The notes: generated by a model not told the origin, from the sequence alone. A stretch of 64,000 bases of DNA from JALYNX01 sp963724825 (GCA_963724825.1 CAVRWT010000001.1:1-64000), one strand, 5' to 3'. Positions 25,865 to 34,278 are shown, counted from the first letter of the stretch. A program made the numbers and translations.

Positions 25865-27649
25865 TCAGAAGACGGCGGTCTCGAGGATGTCGGCCCCGCC
25901 CTTGACTGCCGGGATCAGGCCGTTGGCGGTCGGAAGGAGCTGCTCGCCGTAGAAACGGGCGGTTGTGACCTTCTCGGCCAGGAATTCCGGGGTGACGTCG
26001 GAGGGAGCAGCGAGCGCGGCCAAGGCCGCCTTCCCCATGAGCCACCCGCCAACGACTGTGCCGAATTGGCGGAGGTAGGGGCTGGCACCGGCCAGGGCGG
26101 ACTGGATGTCGCCCGCAGCCAACCGCTCTCCCAGCCAGGCCGATGACTCTCCAAGCCCTCTGATCGCCCGGGACAACTCGTCGCCGAAGGCCGCCAACTC
26201 GTCGTGGCTGTTCATGGCGAGGACCACATCGGTCATCTCGGCTATGAGAGCGGTGACCACCGCACCGTTCTCGAGGGGCAGTTTGCGAAGGACGAGGTCG
26301 ATGGCCTGGATCCCGTTGGTGCCCTCGTATATCGGGGCAATCCTCGAATCACGCAGGTACTGGGCGGCGCCGGTCTCCTCGATGTAGCCAGCTCCGCCGT
26401 GAACCTGAATGCCGAGTGAAGCGACCTCCACTCCAATGTCGGTTGACCATGCCTTGACGATCGGGGTGAGGAGGGCCAGCCGATTTCCGGCCGACTGACG
26501 GCGCTCCTCGGTCTCACCGTGGAGTTGGTGATCGGCTTCGGCGGCTGCGACGTAGAGAAGCGACCGGGTCGCTTCCACGTATGCCTTCATCGTCAGCAGC
26601 ATCCGCCGAACGTCGGGGTGTTCGATGATCGGAACCCGGCCGGCCTCGCTTGACCCCACCGCTCGACCCTGGACCCGGTCTCTGGCGTACTGGAGGGCTC
26701 GCTGATATGCCCGTTCCCCGATTGACACACCCTCCATGCCAACCCCGATGCGGGCTGCGTTCATCATCGTGAACATGTTTCGCATGCCGGCGTTCGGCTC
26801 TCCCAGCACATGTCCGACGGCGCCCTCACCACCGTCGCCGAAAGAGATCACGCAGGTCGGGGAGGCGTGGATGCCGAGCTTGTGCTCGAGGGAGACGATC
26901 TTGTAGTCGTTGCGCCGTCCCGGCGCTCCGCTCTCATCCGGGATGAACTTGGGCACCACGAACATCGAGATGCCCTTGGTGCCCGGGGCAGAGTCGGGGA
27001 GACGGGCCAGAACGAAGTGGACGATGTTGTCAGTCAGATCCTGGTCGCCCCAGGTGATGAAGATCTTGGTTCCGAAGAGCCGGTAGCTCCCGTCGCCCTG
27101 GGGCACCGCCTTGGTGCGAAGTCCACCGAGATCGGACCCGGCCTCGGGCTCGGTGAGGTTCATGGTGCCGCTCCACTCGCCGCTCACCAGCTTCTCCATG
27201 TAGACGCCCCGGAGCTCGTCCGAGCCATGGACGCGGAGGGCCTCGACCGCCGCATGGGTCAGGGTCGGGCAGAGGCTGAACGCGATGTTGGCCGACTTGA
27301 ACATCTCCTCGATGACCACGCCGACCATGTAGGGAAGGCCGCCTCCTCCCCACTCCTCGGGGATGTGGGCGGACGCCCACCCCGCTTCCACATACTTCCG
27401 GTACGCCTCCTTGAAGCCGTCGGGTGTCCGCACCGTCCCGTCGGCGGTCAACACCGAGCCCTGCCGGTCACCGATCTGGTTGAGAGGGGCGATGACCTCG
27501 GAGAAGAACCGCCCGGCCTCCTCGAGAATGCCGGCCACGGTCTTGGGGTCGGCGTGCTGGTAGCTGTTGAGTTTCGAGACCTCTTCGAGGTCGGCCACGT
27601 GGTTCAAGGCGAAGTTGACGTCGTCGAGGCGGGGGGCGTATTCGGCCAT
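25865..27649 (-). CDS. Acyl-CoA dehydrogenase, large (DmdC/FadE-like) type
   Basis: The 594-residue flavoprotein belongs to the long ACAD group with extra N- and C-terminal helices. Visible are IPEEWGGGGLPYMVG, the FAD/substrate motif GTMNLTEPEAGSDLGGL, FGTKIFITWGDQD, and the C-terminal YEGTNGIQAIDLVLRKLP containing the likely catalytic Glu. This layout is shared by methylmercaptopropionyl-CoA dehydrogenase DmdC and several FadE paralogues. DMSP metabolism is not supported by neighbours, so a general acyl-CoA oxidation is the safer call. TAGCCT lies seven bases before ATG 27649. Confidence 0.88.
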   Translation of the reverse strand: MAEYAPRLDDVNFALNHVADLEEVSKLNSYQHADPKTVAGILEEAGRFFSEVIAPLNQIGDRQGSVLTADGTVRTPDGFKEAYRKYVEAGWASAHIPEEWGGGGLPYMVGVVIEEMFKSANIAFSLCPTLTHAAVEALRVHGSDELRGVYMEKLVSGEWSGTMNLTEPEAGSDLGGLRTKAVPQGDGSYRLFGTKIFITWGDQDLTDNIVHFVLARLPDSAPGTKGISMFVVPKFIPDESGAPGRRNDYKIVSLEHKLGIHASPTCVISFGDGGEGAVGHVLGEPNAGMRNMFTMMNAARIGVGMEGVSIGERAYQRALQYARDRVQGRAVGSSEAGRVPIIEHPDVRRMLLTMKAYVEATRSLLYVAAAEADHQLHGETEERRQSAGNRLALLTPIVKAWSTDIGVEVASLGIQVHGGAGYIEETGAAQYLRDSRIAPIYEGTNGIQAIDLVLRKLPLENGAVVTALIAEMTDVVLAMNSHDELAAFGDELSRAIRGLGESSAWLGERLAAGDIQSALAGASPYLRQFGTVVGGWLMGKAALAALAAPSDVTPEFLAEKVTTARFYGEQLLPTANGLIPAVKGGADILETAVF

Positions 27650-27656
27650 GGCTCAA

Positions 27657-27662
27657 AGGCTA
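27657..27662 (-). promoter_or_regulatory. -10 box TAGCCT of a leaderless transcript
   Basis: Seven bases upstream of the acyl-CoA dehydrogenase ATG at 27649. Confidence 0.6.
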
Positions 27663-27719
27663 AACCGCCCCTGCCAAATTGGGATCAGGAGGTCCGTATA
27701 TGACCCCTCTTGCGCACAA

Positions 27720-28499
27720 TTATGGGGAGGGGGCGCCGGCGAGCAGCTCGTCGACCAGACCCGGCAGCACGTCTCCGATGCCGCCGTCGATCTTTGCGGT
27801 GGCCAACGAGTCGGCCTCGGTCTCTCCGCGATTGATGATGACGATCGGCAAGGATCGATGCGCTGCACGGAAGACGACGTCAGACGCCGGCCAGACCGCG
27901 ACCGTCGAGCCAACGACGAGGAGCGCGTCGCTGATCGCCAGGAAGATCATTGCCTTGCGCATCTCCTCCTCGGGGAGCAACTCTCCGAACATGACTGTTC
28001 CCGTCTTGACCATCCCTCCGCAGTCGGGACAGGACGGGTCTTCGTCGCCCGCCTCCACCCAGCCCAGCACCTCTTCGGTGGGCCAGGTTCGGTCGCATTC
28101 GAGACAGTGACTCTCCCTGACATTGCCATGCAGCTCGGCGACCATGTCGTCGCCCAATCCCGACCGATGGTGAAGGCTGTCGACGTTCTGGGTCACGACA
28201 CCGGCGAGGCGTCCCGCGTCCGCCAGGCGCTTTATGGCCAGATGACCCGGATTCGGCTCCACCTGTGACCGGGCTCCCCACAGCTCACCGTCGAGGTGCA
28301 TGCGCCAGCCGCGCTTTCGCAAGTCGGAACTGGCCCGATAGCGATCGATGTGAAAGTCCTCCGGATCCACCCTGGTCCACAGCCCGTCGGGCCCGCGGAA
28401 GTCGGGGATGCCGGACTCGGTCGAAATCCCGGCGCCGGTGAACACCAGGATCTGCTCGGCCGAGCGGAGGGCGTCGATCGCGGCGCTGAGGTCACTCAC
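27720..28499 (-). CDS. NAD-dependent protein deacylase (sirtuin)
   Basis: The 259-residue product has all sirtuin motifs: GAGISTESGIPDFRG for NAD, TQNVDSLH, the catalytic His in ELHGN, and a zinc knuckle formed by CLECDRTW and CPDCGGMV. It removes acyl groups from protein lysines and consumes NAD; Actinobacteria often use it to reactivate acyl-CoA synthetases. GTG 28499 is preceded by GATAAT six bases away and is better than the TTG one codon earlier. Confidence 0.92.
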   Translation of the reverse strand: MSDLSAAIDALRSAEQILVFTGAGISTESGIPDFRGPDGLWTRVDPEDFHIDRYRASSDLRKRGWRMHLDGELWGARSQVEPNPGHLAIKRLADAGRLAGVVTQNVDSLHHRSGLGDDMVAELHGNVRESHCLECDRTWPTEEVLGWVEAGDEDPSCPDCGGMVKTGTVMFGELLPEEEMRKAMIFLAISDALLVVGSTVAVWPASDVVFRAAHRSLPIVIINRGETEADSLATAKIDGGIGDVLPGLVDELLAGAPSP

Positions 28500-28539
28500 C
28501 AAGCGATTATCGGCTGAGTTGCCGACTAGCGCTTCGCTT

Positions 28540-28545
28540 TAGTCT
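28540..28545 (+). promoter_or_regulatory. -10 box TAGTCT of a leaderless transcript
   Basis: Six bases separate the box from the ATG at 28552; a TTGCCG at 28519 is 15 bases further upstream. Confidence 0.6.
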
Positions 28546-28551
28546 CTGCCG

Positions 28552-29787
28552 ATGACCGAAGACCAGCACAACGGCGAGTCACTGCCGGAGACCGAGATGA
28601 TGACCCTCGGTTGGGACCCAACCGACGGGATGGGCTCGCTGAAGACTCCGCTGTTTCAGACTTCCACGTTTGCTTTCGAGACTGCGGAGGCGGCGCAACG
28701 CGCTTTCGAAGTCACCTACGGCGGAGCCGTTCCCGGACCCGATGAGGACATCGGATACATCTACACCAGGCTCGATCACCCCAACCTCGTGATAGTCGAA
28801 TCCCGGCTCGCCGTCTGGGACCAGGCCGAGCGGGCATTGCTCTTCTCGAGCGGGATGTCCGCCATCTTCACCACTCTTCTGACCCTGATTCGGCCCGGGG
28901 ACCTGATCCTCCATAGCTCGCCGCTCTATGGCGGGACCAATTCGTTGTTCGAGCATGTGCTGGCCCCGATGGGCATCGAAGCCGCCTCCTTCGCGCCCGA
29001 CGCCACCGAGGACGAACTCGAAGCGCTGATCGGCGGTCGACCCCTCGCCGTGGTCTATGTCGAATCACCGGCCAACCCGACCAATGACATCTTCGACATC
29101 GAGATGGCGTCGTCAGTCGCCCGCAGGCACTCGGCCCGGACCATGGTCGACAACACATATCTCGGCCCGATCGGCCAGCAACCTCATGCCCACGGGGCCG
29201 ATCTCGTCGTCTATTCGGCGACCAAGTACTTCGGGGGTCACAGCGACCTGATTGCCGGCGTGGTAACCGGGCCCGACTCGCTGCTCCGGCCGATCAAGAC
29301 CATGCGCTATCGGATCGGCACCCATGCCGACCCTCACACCGCCTGGCTGTTGGGCCGCAGTCTCGAGACCTACGCCCTCCGGGCTCGACGCCAGGTCGAG
29401 AACGCCTCACGGGTCGCAGCGTTTCTTGCAGGCCATCCCAAGGTGGGCCGGGTCGGCTATCTGGGGCTGATCGGCGAAGACGACCCGAGACGGGCGATCT
29501 TCGATCGGCAGTGCACGTCTTCGGGAGCGATGATCACCTTCGAGGTGAAAGGCGGCCGGGAGGAGGCCTTCAGGTTCCTCGACTCGATGAAACTGGTCGG
29601 TCTGGCGACCTCGTTGGGGGGCACCGAGTCGATTGCATCGCACCCGGCCACGACCAGTCACTCCAATGTCGACCAGGTGACCAGAGACCGGATGGGGGTC
29701 ACCGAGGCCATGATCCGCTTCTCGATCGGCATCGAGGACGCCGCCGACATCATCGCCGACCTGGAACAGGCGCTCGCAGCCGTCTGA
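28552..29787 (+). CDS. Cys/Met-metabolism PLP enzyme (cystathionine gamma-synthase or gamma-lyase type)
   Basis: The 411-residue enzyme has YIYTRLDHPN, FSSGMSAIFTT, the PLP Asp in TMVDNTYLGPI and the PLP Lys in YSATKYFGGHSD. It is a transsulfuration enzyme. The active-site Cys of methionine gamma-lyase (usually near SGMxA) is not present, so methionine gamma-lyase is less likely. The N-terminal insertion EVTYGGAVPGPDEDIGY is longer than in MetB. TAGTCT stands six bases before ATG 28552. It is not linked to the met operon at the left end. Confidence 0.82.
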   Translation: MTEDQHNGESLPETEMMTLGWDPTDGMGSLKTPLFQTSTFAFETAEAAQRAFEVTYGGAVPGPDEDIGYIYTRLDHPNLVIVESRLAVWDQAERALLFSSGMSAIFTTLLTLIRPGDLILHSSPLYGGTNSLFEHVLAPMGIEAASFAPDATEDELEALIGGRPLAVVYVESPANPTNDIFDIEMASSVARRHSARTMVDNTYLGPIGQQPHAHGADLVVYSATKYFGGHSDLIAGVVTGPDSLLRPIKTMRYRIGTHADPHTAWLLGRSLETYALRARRQVENASRVAAFLAGHPKVGRVGYLGLIGEDDPRRAIFDRQCTSSGAMITFEVKGGREEAFRFLDSMKLVGLATSLGGTESIASHPATTSHSNVDQVTRDRMGVTEAMIRFSIGIEDAADIIADLEQALAAV

Positions 29788-29823
29788 TAGGTCGTTCAAC
29801 CCATACTCGACCACTCTCCGCGC

Positions 29824-30057
29824 GTGGATAATGACCACGGGACAAGCGGTCGGGAGGCTGTTGACGTGGGAGAGAAGGAAAGACGAAAGGCGCTGGTCTT
29901 CGTTATGGCAATCGTCCTGGTGATGCTGGCGGCGGCGACGCTCGCCCTGACGACCACTGCGAGTGATGGTTCCTCCCGGTCAAGCAACCCCGAGAGCATG
30001 GCTCTGCATCAGGCTTCTTCCGCGTTCCGGGCAGGGGGATCAACTCCCTCCGTCTAG
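29824..30057 (+). CDS. Small single-span membrane protein
   Basis: A 77-codon frame from GTG 29824 (or GTG 29866) contains a charged segment EKERRK and a strong hydrophobic helix (VFVMAIVLVMLAAATLAL), then a Ser-rich tail. It is followed after about 35 bases by an intrinsic terminator, which supports it being a real transcribed gene. No homology recognised. Moderate support only. Confidence 0.45.
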   Translation: MDNDHGTSGREAVDVGEKERRKALVFVMAIVLVMLAAATLALTTTASDGSSRSSNPESMALHQASSAFRAGGSTPSV

Positions 30058-30093
30058 GGCAGGAAGAAAAGGCGCTCCTACCCATATGGAGCC

Positions 30094-30126
30094 ACGGAGG
30101 CGGCCCTTCGGGGCCGCTTCCGTTTT
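30094..30126 (+). terminator. Intrinsic terminator
   Basis: A 13-base stem (30094-30106 with 30111-30123, one G-U pair) closed by a TTCG tetraloop is followed by TTTT. It lies between the small membrane gene on the plus strand and the end of the minus-strand aldolase gene. Confidence 0.88.
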
Positions 30127-30132
30127 GTGGGG

Positions 30133-30924
30133 TCAGGCTTTCAGATCGGGGAGGGCGGATCCGCCGGACAGGCCGCGGACCGCCTCCAACTCGTGGGCCA
30201 TCCCCCTCAAAGCTGAGACGAGGTCGGTAGCGACCGCCGAGACCTGGAACCCGTGCGCCAGCAGGTAGAGGGCGGCCTCGCCACTCCCACAGTGCAGCCC
30301 GGCCAGCTTGCCGTGCTTCTCGGCAGCCTCGACCACGGCGGTGAACGCCGTCTGCAGCGACGCCGACAGCGGATGGGATCCGTCGAAGATCGAGATCACG
30401 TCAGGCGCCGGCACTCCACCGATTGACAGGCCGAGATCGGCGGGACCGACATAGAGCCAGTCCACCCCGTCCACGGCCGCGATCTCATCGACGTTGTCGA
30501 CCGCGTCGGAGGTTTCGATCTGGACGGCACAGAGAGGTCGGTACCCGTCGGCGAAGGGGTCGATGCGGGGGGTCTGCATGCCGTAGGAGCGAATCCCGTC
30601 CGGGGCGTAGTGACAGGAGAGGGCTGCCAGCCGGGCGTCGTCTGCGTTGTTGACCTGCGGGGCCATGATCCCGCCCGCTCCAAGGTCGAGGGCCCGCCCT
30701 ATCTCCGCCGGGTCGACACTCGACACCCGCACCAGGGTCGGCACTTCGTAAAAGGCAATGGCGCCGAAGGTCTCGGTCGTCAGCCGGCCTATGGAGGGCC
30801 CGTGTTGGGCGTCGATCACCAAGAAGTCCGGCTGGAGTGCGGCCGAGATCTCCAGCATCTTGGGATCGGCGGTCACCGACCAAAGACCGAGGATCGGCCC
30901 GGGGCCCCGCAGTAGGTCGGTCAT
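30133..30924 (-). CDS. HpcH/HpaI-family aldolase
   Basis: The 263-residue TIM-barrel protein matches class II pyruvate aldolases and citrate-lyase-beta-like enzymes: GLWSVTADP, DFLVIDAQHGP with the catalytic His, VDPAEIGRALDLGAGGIMAPQV, and the metal ligands Glu in AVQIETSDA and Asp in VGPADLGLS. These cleave 2-keto-3-hydroxy acids to pyruvate and an aldehyde. Substrate is not shown by the context. Divergent from the ferredoxin operon. Confidence 0.88.
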   Translation of the reverse strand: MTDLLRGPGPILGLWSVTADPKMLEISAALQPDFLVIDAQHGPSIGRLTTETFGAIAFYEVPTLVRVSSVDPAEIGRALDLGAGGIMAPQVNNADDARLAALSCHYAPDGIRSYGMQTPRIDPFADGYRPLCAVQIETSDAVDNVDEIAAVDGVDWLYVGPADLGLSIGGVPAPDVISIFDGSHPLSASLQTAFTAVVEAAEKHGKLAGLHCGSGEAALYLLAHGFQVSAVATDLVSALRGMAHELEAVRGLSGGSALPDLKA

Positions 30925-31000
30925 CGGGTGTCTCGTGGGTTATGACGTCGCATCTGTCGAGGGTAGCCATCGGCCACGTTGCGGATTCCTTGAATCGGCG

Positions 31001-31019
31001 TTGACACGTCCTTAAGGAC
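31001..31019 (+). promoter_or_regulatory. TTGACA box with an overlapping perfect palindrome
   Basis: TTGACA at 31001-31006 is followed at 31008-31019 by the perfect 12-base palindrome GTCCTTAAGGAC, 50 bases upstream of the ferredoxin start. The palindrome is placed as an operator for the six-gene redox operon. No good -10 box was seen at the standard distance, so the promoter is tentative. Confidence 0.4.
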
Positions 31020-31067
31020 CGCGGACGGCATCGTTGATCCAAGCAGAACGAGAAAGGACGTTTCCAG

Positions 31068-31343
31068 ATGGCCACGGTATGGATCAACTCGGACGCCTGC
31101 ATGGGCGCCGGCACTTGCGCCCAAGTCGCACCAGCTGTTTTTCATCAGCGACACGACGGAATCTGGGCGGTCAAGGAGGACCCGGCTCATTTCGAGCGGA
31201 CCGTCGTATTCGATGGGTTGTCCGGTGACGGCCATGGCCCGGATGGCCAGGAAGGACGGGCACGAGTCCCCGAACCGCTCCTCGGGCTCGTGATGGAGGC
31301 CGCCGAAGAGTGCCCTGCCGAATGCATCTTCGTGGAGGTCTGA
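31068..31343 (+). CDS. Small ferredoxin ([3Fe-4S]/[4Fe-4S] type), first gene of the ApbE operon
   Basis: The 91-residue protein has CMGAGTC near the N-terminus (Cys 11 and 17) and CPAEC near the C-terminus, with the HFERTVVFDG insert typical of this actinobacterial ferredoxin group. It is a paralogue of the protein encoded at 60466-60771. It would carry single electrons in the cytoplasm. It is followed one base after its stop by the exported acidic protein, so it heads a co-transcribed unit with ApbE and a haem membrane protein. Confidence 0.85.
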   Translation: MATVWINSDACMGAGTCAQVAPAVFHQRHDGIWAVKEDPAHFERTVVFDGLSGDGHGPDGQEGRARVPEPLLGLVMEAAEECPAECIFVEV

Positions 31344-31344
31344 G

Positions 31345-31827
31345 ATGGCAGCCAACAAGAAGGTCTCCATTTCGATCGCGGTGGGCACGTTGCTGATTCC
31401 ATTGAGCGCTTTCGCGGCGTCGGTGCTCGTCCAGGAGGCGGCGCCGACGGAGCCGACGACATCGGTGCCCTCCAGGTCGGCGCCACAGGTCGAATCTGTG
31501 TTCGCTACCCAGGCGGCAAGCGCCGCGGATTTCGAGGCAGCTTGCGGAGTCGAAGGCCTGCGCCTTGTCGATGCCGAGGCGAACCATTCGATCAGCGGGG
31601 TCCAGCAGGCGGCATTAGATGCTCTCCGGGAGATCTGCGTGCAGGAGGGCAGGCCTCTTCCCGGTAAGCCTGCTCCTGATCCGGTGACTCGAACGGTGGT
31701 GGTCAATGCTGCACCATCTGTCAGCACCTCCCAGGGCTCTTCGGATGACCAGAGCCAGGTCGAGCATGAGGATGAGCACGAGGACGAGCACCAAGAAATC
31801 GAGCATGAAGAGGAGGGCGACGATTGA
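31345..31827 (+). CDS. Exported protein with acidic His-rich tail
   Basis: The 160-residue product has an N-terminal signal (about residues 5-25, ending AFAAS), a central region with a lone Cys pair, and a C-terminal tail alternating His and Glu/Asp (HEDEHEDEHQEIEHEEE). The tail is a plausible metal-binding segment outside the membrane. No named family. It overlaps the next gene by a TTGA junction. Its position between ferredoxin and ApbE suggests a role in a redox or metal complex. Confidence 0.75.
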   Translation: MAANKKVSISIAVGTLLIPLSAFAASVLVQEAAPTEPTTSVPSRSAPQVESVFATQAASAADFEAACGVEGLRLVDAEANHSISGVQQAALDALREICVQEGRPLPGKPAPDPVTRTVVVNAAPSVSTSQGSSDDQSQVEHEDEHEDEHQEIEHEEEGDD

Positions 31828-32150
31828 GCCGCCTTTCACCGCAAGCGGCTTCGGGCGTGTTCGTGCTCCTCGCGGGCCTCGCGGTTGTGTATGCCGTTGC
31901 GGTTGCTCCGGGCACCGATTCGCCAGTCCAGAGGAAGTCCGTCGTGCCCGCGGCTTCTGTGACGATCGCGGTACCACCGCCGGCACTCGAAGGAGTCGGT
32001 CCCGCGGTGCAGAGGGTCTTGTATGCGAGTGGCAAGGCTCAAGCCGTTCGGGCCGAGGACCTGTCGGAACTTGCTCCAGAAGTTGCACGAGTCCTCGCCA
32101 CCTATGGAGCGACCCTCGCTGTCCCCGTGAATCAAGGCGGCGGGCGATGA
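31824..32150 (+). CDS. Small membrane-anchored protein in the ApbE operon
   Basis: A TTG at 31824 overlapping the upstream TGA starts a 108-residue protein with one N-terminal anchor (GVFVLLAGLAVVYAVAVAP) and a Pro/Val-rich exterior part, including LYASGKAQAVRAEDLSELAPEVARVL. It overlaps the next gene by an ATGA junction. No family recognised. The conserved overlap pattern supports it as a real gene despite the rare start. Confidence 0.65.
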   Translation: MSRLSPQAASGVFVLLAGLAVVYAVAVAPGTDSPVQRKSVVPAASVTIAVPPPALEGVGPAVQRVLYASGKAQAVRAEDLSELAPEVARVLATYGATLAVPVNQGGGR

Positions 32151-32473
32151 GCCGCTTTGGTGCTGCACGCTGGGATCGCATTCTGATCTGGACCGGGGCT
32201 GCCCTCGCTTGGGGAACGGCTCTGGTCGTTGCCCAACTTGAGCCGGCACGGGTGGCGGACACAGCCCTCGAACCGGCGACCGCGCAGGCAGCAGACCTAT
32301 CACATCACGCGATCATGCCCAATCCCGCACCACTGGGCTTGGCGATCTTGCGGTTCACTCCGGTCGATGCGCCTGCAGCAGTCGTTCGCACCGTGCGGGT
32401 CGAGCGGACCCCGACCAGAGTCGTGTCACAGCCCGCTCAGTCAGCCCCACAACCGGCAAGTAGCGGCTCATGA
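32147..32473 (+). CDS. Second small membrane-anchored protein in the ApbE operon
   Basis: Starting at ATG 32147 inside the previous stop, this 108-residue protein has one anchor (ILIWTGAALAWGTALVVA) followed by an exterior Pro/Ala-rich segment containing ADLSHHAIMPNP and FTPVDAPAAVV. The architecture mirrors the preceding gene (MSR start, one span, short exterior). It ends with an ATGA overlap to apbE. Function unknown. Confidence 0.65.
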   Translation: MSRFGAARWDRILIWTGAALAWGTALVVAQLEPARVADTALEPATAQAADLSHHAIMPNPAPLGLAILRFTPVDAPAAVVRTVRVERTPTRVVSQPAQSAPQPASSGS

Positions 32474-33315
32474 TCCACGTCGAATTCGGGGCGATGGGCA
32501 CGCGTGTCGAGGCGTGGTGCCCGGATGAACCTGCGGGAGAGGCCTTGCGTGGCTGGTTCGAGGAAGTGGAGCAGGTATGCAGCCGGTTTCGCGATGACAG
32601 CGAATTGACTCAGGTCAACCGGTCTTCCAGCCCTTCGGTCGAAGTCTCAGAGATGCTCGCCTCGGTGTTGGAGGCAGGCGACAGGGCCCGTGCCATCACG
32701 GCCGGACTGGTTGACATCGGCGTCGGTGCGAGCGTTGTCTCGTGGGGGTACGACCGGAGCTTCGAACTGGTGACCTCACTTGACCGGGCTCCTGAGAGTC
32801 ACTCGCGGCCCGCCTGGAGGATCGAATCGAGGACTTTGACTCGGTCGCCAGGAACCCATCTCGATCTTGGAGGGGTGGCCAAGGGCTGGGCCTGCGACCG
32901 ATCCGTCGAGAAGGGCATGGCAACCGTGGTCTCGGCGGGAGGAGACATCCGCAGCATCGACAGCCGCACCGTGGTCCCGATCATCGACCCCTGGGGTGTC
33001 GTCGCCGCCCGCGTCCCTTTGGGCAACGGTGGGCTCGCCACGAGTTCGACCGCGAGACGCCGGTGGACGGTTGGCACTCGCGAGGTGTGCCATCTCGTCG
33101 ATCCGAGGACCATGGAACCGGTCCGGACCCCGATTCTCAGTGCCAGCGTTCTTGCACGGACTGCGACCGAGGCCGAGGTTGGAGCGAAAGCTGTGGTGAT
33201 GCATGGTGAGGACGGCCTGGCCTGGGCAGCCGAAGCCGACTGGATCGACTCGGCCGTCGTGGTTTGGCACGACGGGTCCGTGTACGCGACTCCAGGGATG
33301 GTGGTGGCCGCATGA
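32470..33315 (+). CDS. apbE: FAD:protein FMN transferase (ApbE)
   Basis: The 281-residue protein has the ApbE motifs: EFGAMGTRVEAW at the start, DIGVGASVVSWGYDR, THLDLGGVAKGWACDR, SAGGDIRS, and a C-terminal TATEAEVGAKAVVMHG with metal-binding residues. It attaches FMN covalently to Thr or Ser of target proteins outside the membrane. No separate FMN-binding domain protein was found in the operon, so the acceptor is unclear. No export signal is obvious, which is unusual for ApbE acting outside the membrane. Confidence 0.88.
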   Translation: MIHVEFGAMGTRVEAWCPDEPAGEALRGWFEEVEQVCSRFRDDSELTQVNRSSSPSVEVSEMLASVLEAGDRARAITAGLVDIGVGASVVSWGYDRSFELVTSLDRAPESHSRPAWRIESRTLTRSPGTHLDLGGVAKGWACDRSVEKGMATVVSAGGDIRSIDSRTVVPIIDPWGVVAARVPLGNGGLATSSTARRRWTVGTREVCHLVDPRTMEPVRTPILSASVLARTATEAEVGAKAVVMHGEDGLAWAAEADWIDSAVVVWHDGSVYATPGMVVAA

Positions 33316-33866
33316 ACCTCGAGTGGCTGCTCATTCGAGGCTCCGGAATCGCCGCGTTCGCGCTTCTCTCAGGAGCCACCATCTGGGGTCTCTTGCTGAG
33401 CTCGAAGCTGCTCGGCCGTCTTGTCAAGGCAAAGCCGCTGACGTGGTTTCACGAATCTCTGGCGATCGGCGCTCTATTGGCCACCGTGGTCCATATCGTC
33501 GTTCTCTCGGTCCACGACTTTCTCGACTTCACCTGGGTGGAGATCCTCGTGCCCGGAGCCTCCGATTGGCGCCCATTGCCTGTTGCCTTTGGAGTGGTGT
33601 CGCTATACGTCCTGGCGGTCGTCATCGGCAGCTTCTACCTCAAACGGTTCATTGGTCAGAAGATGTGGCGCTCGATTCACTTCGCCTCGTTCGGATTGTT
33701 CATCTCAGCGATGCTCCATGGGATGCTCGCTGGGACCGACACCGGTAGCCCCCTGATGCTTGGGCTCTATGCGGGGTCGGCCATCGTTGTCTTCGCACTG
33801 GTGGCCCAGCGGTTGGTTCCGACGACAGGGGAAAGTGTCGGTTCGAGCCCGGTGCTCGTCGACTGA
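33312..33866 (+). CDS. Ferric-reductase-like transmembrane haem protein
   Basis: The 184-residue protein has about six membrane helices and two pairs of His suited to bis-His haem b ligation: WFHES and VVHIV in one region, SIHFASFG and MLHGML in another. This is the ferric reductase-like transmembrane domain found in NOX, YedZ/MsrQ and related proteins. It would carry electrons across the membrane. An SGAT sequence, reminiscent of ApbE acceptor motifs, sits in the first helix, but its position there may be chance. It is the last gene of the six-gene operon. Confidence 0.82.
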   Translation: MNLEWLLIRGSGIAAFALLSGATIWGLLLSSKLLGRLVKAKPLTWFHESLAIGALLATVVHIVVLSVHDFLDFTWVEILVPGASDWRPLPVAFGVVSLYVLAVVIGSFYLKRFIGQKMWRSIHFASFGLFISAMLHGMLAGTDTGSPLMLGLYAGSAIVVFALVAQRLVPTTGESVGSSPVLVD

Positions 33867-33950
33867 TCTCGGCGTGAGCGCGAGCTTTGCAGACGGTCGA
33901 TCTCGTCGTATGGGGTGTAAGGCAAGGGCATCTCGTGCAAAGGAGAGACG

Positions 33951-34268
33951 ATGGCCAAGTACGTATTCCTCTATCACGGCGGCAAGGCCCCGGAGTCGGA
34001 GGCTGAGGGCGCCGCGGTGATGCAGGCCTGGAACCAATGGTTCGAAGGTCTGGGTTCGGCCGTCCTGGACATGGGCCAGCCGACCGGCCCATCCGCGACA
34101 GTGGCGTCCGATGGCGCAACCAGCGATGGTGGTGGTGCCAACCCGGTGAACGGCTACTCGATCATCACTGCCGACAGCCTGGAGGCAGCCCTCGTCCTCG
34201 CCAAGACCAGCCCTCAGCTGGCCGCGGGCGGGAGCATCGAGGTCGCGGAGACGCTCGACATCATGTGA
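33951..34268 (+). CDS. YCII/DGPF-domain protein
   Basis: The 105-residue product starts MAKYVFLYHGG and has an AWNQWFEGLG helix, a DMGQPTGPS loop and GYSIITADSLEAAL, the pattern of YCII-related proteins such as those often encoded with ECF sigma factors. AAAGGAG lies just before ATG 33951. The catalytic His-Asp pair of YCII is not clearly recognisable. Confidence 0.8.
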   Translation: MAKYVFLYHGGKAPESEAEGAAVMQAWNQWFEGLGSAVLDMGQPTGPSATVASDGATSDGGGANPVNGYSIITADSLEAALVLAKTSPQLAAGGSIEVAETLDIM

Positions 34269-34278
34269 TTGGCTGGTG

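Noticed and set aside
25865..27649. DMSP demethylation pathway (DmdC)
   Set aside because: Only the general long acyl-CoA dehydrogenase architecture fits; no dmdA, dmdB or dmdD candidate is in the window.
28552..29787. Methionine gamma-lyase
   Set aside because: The active-site Cys typical of that enzyme is not at its expected place, so only the broader family is assigned.
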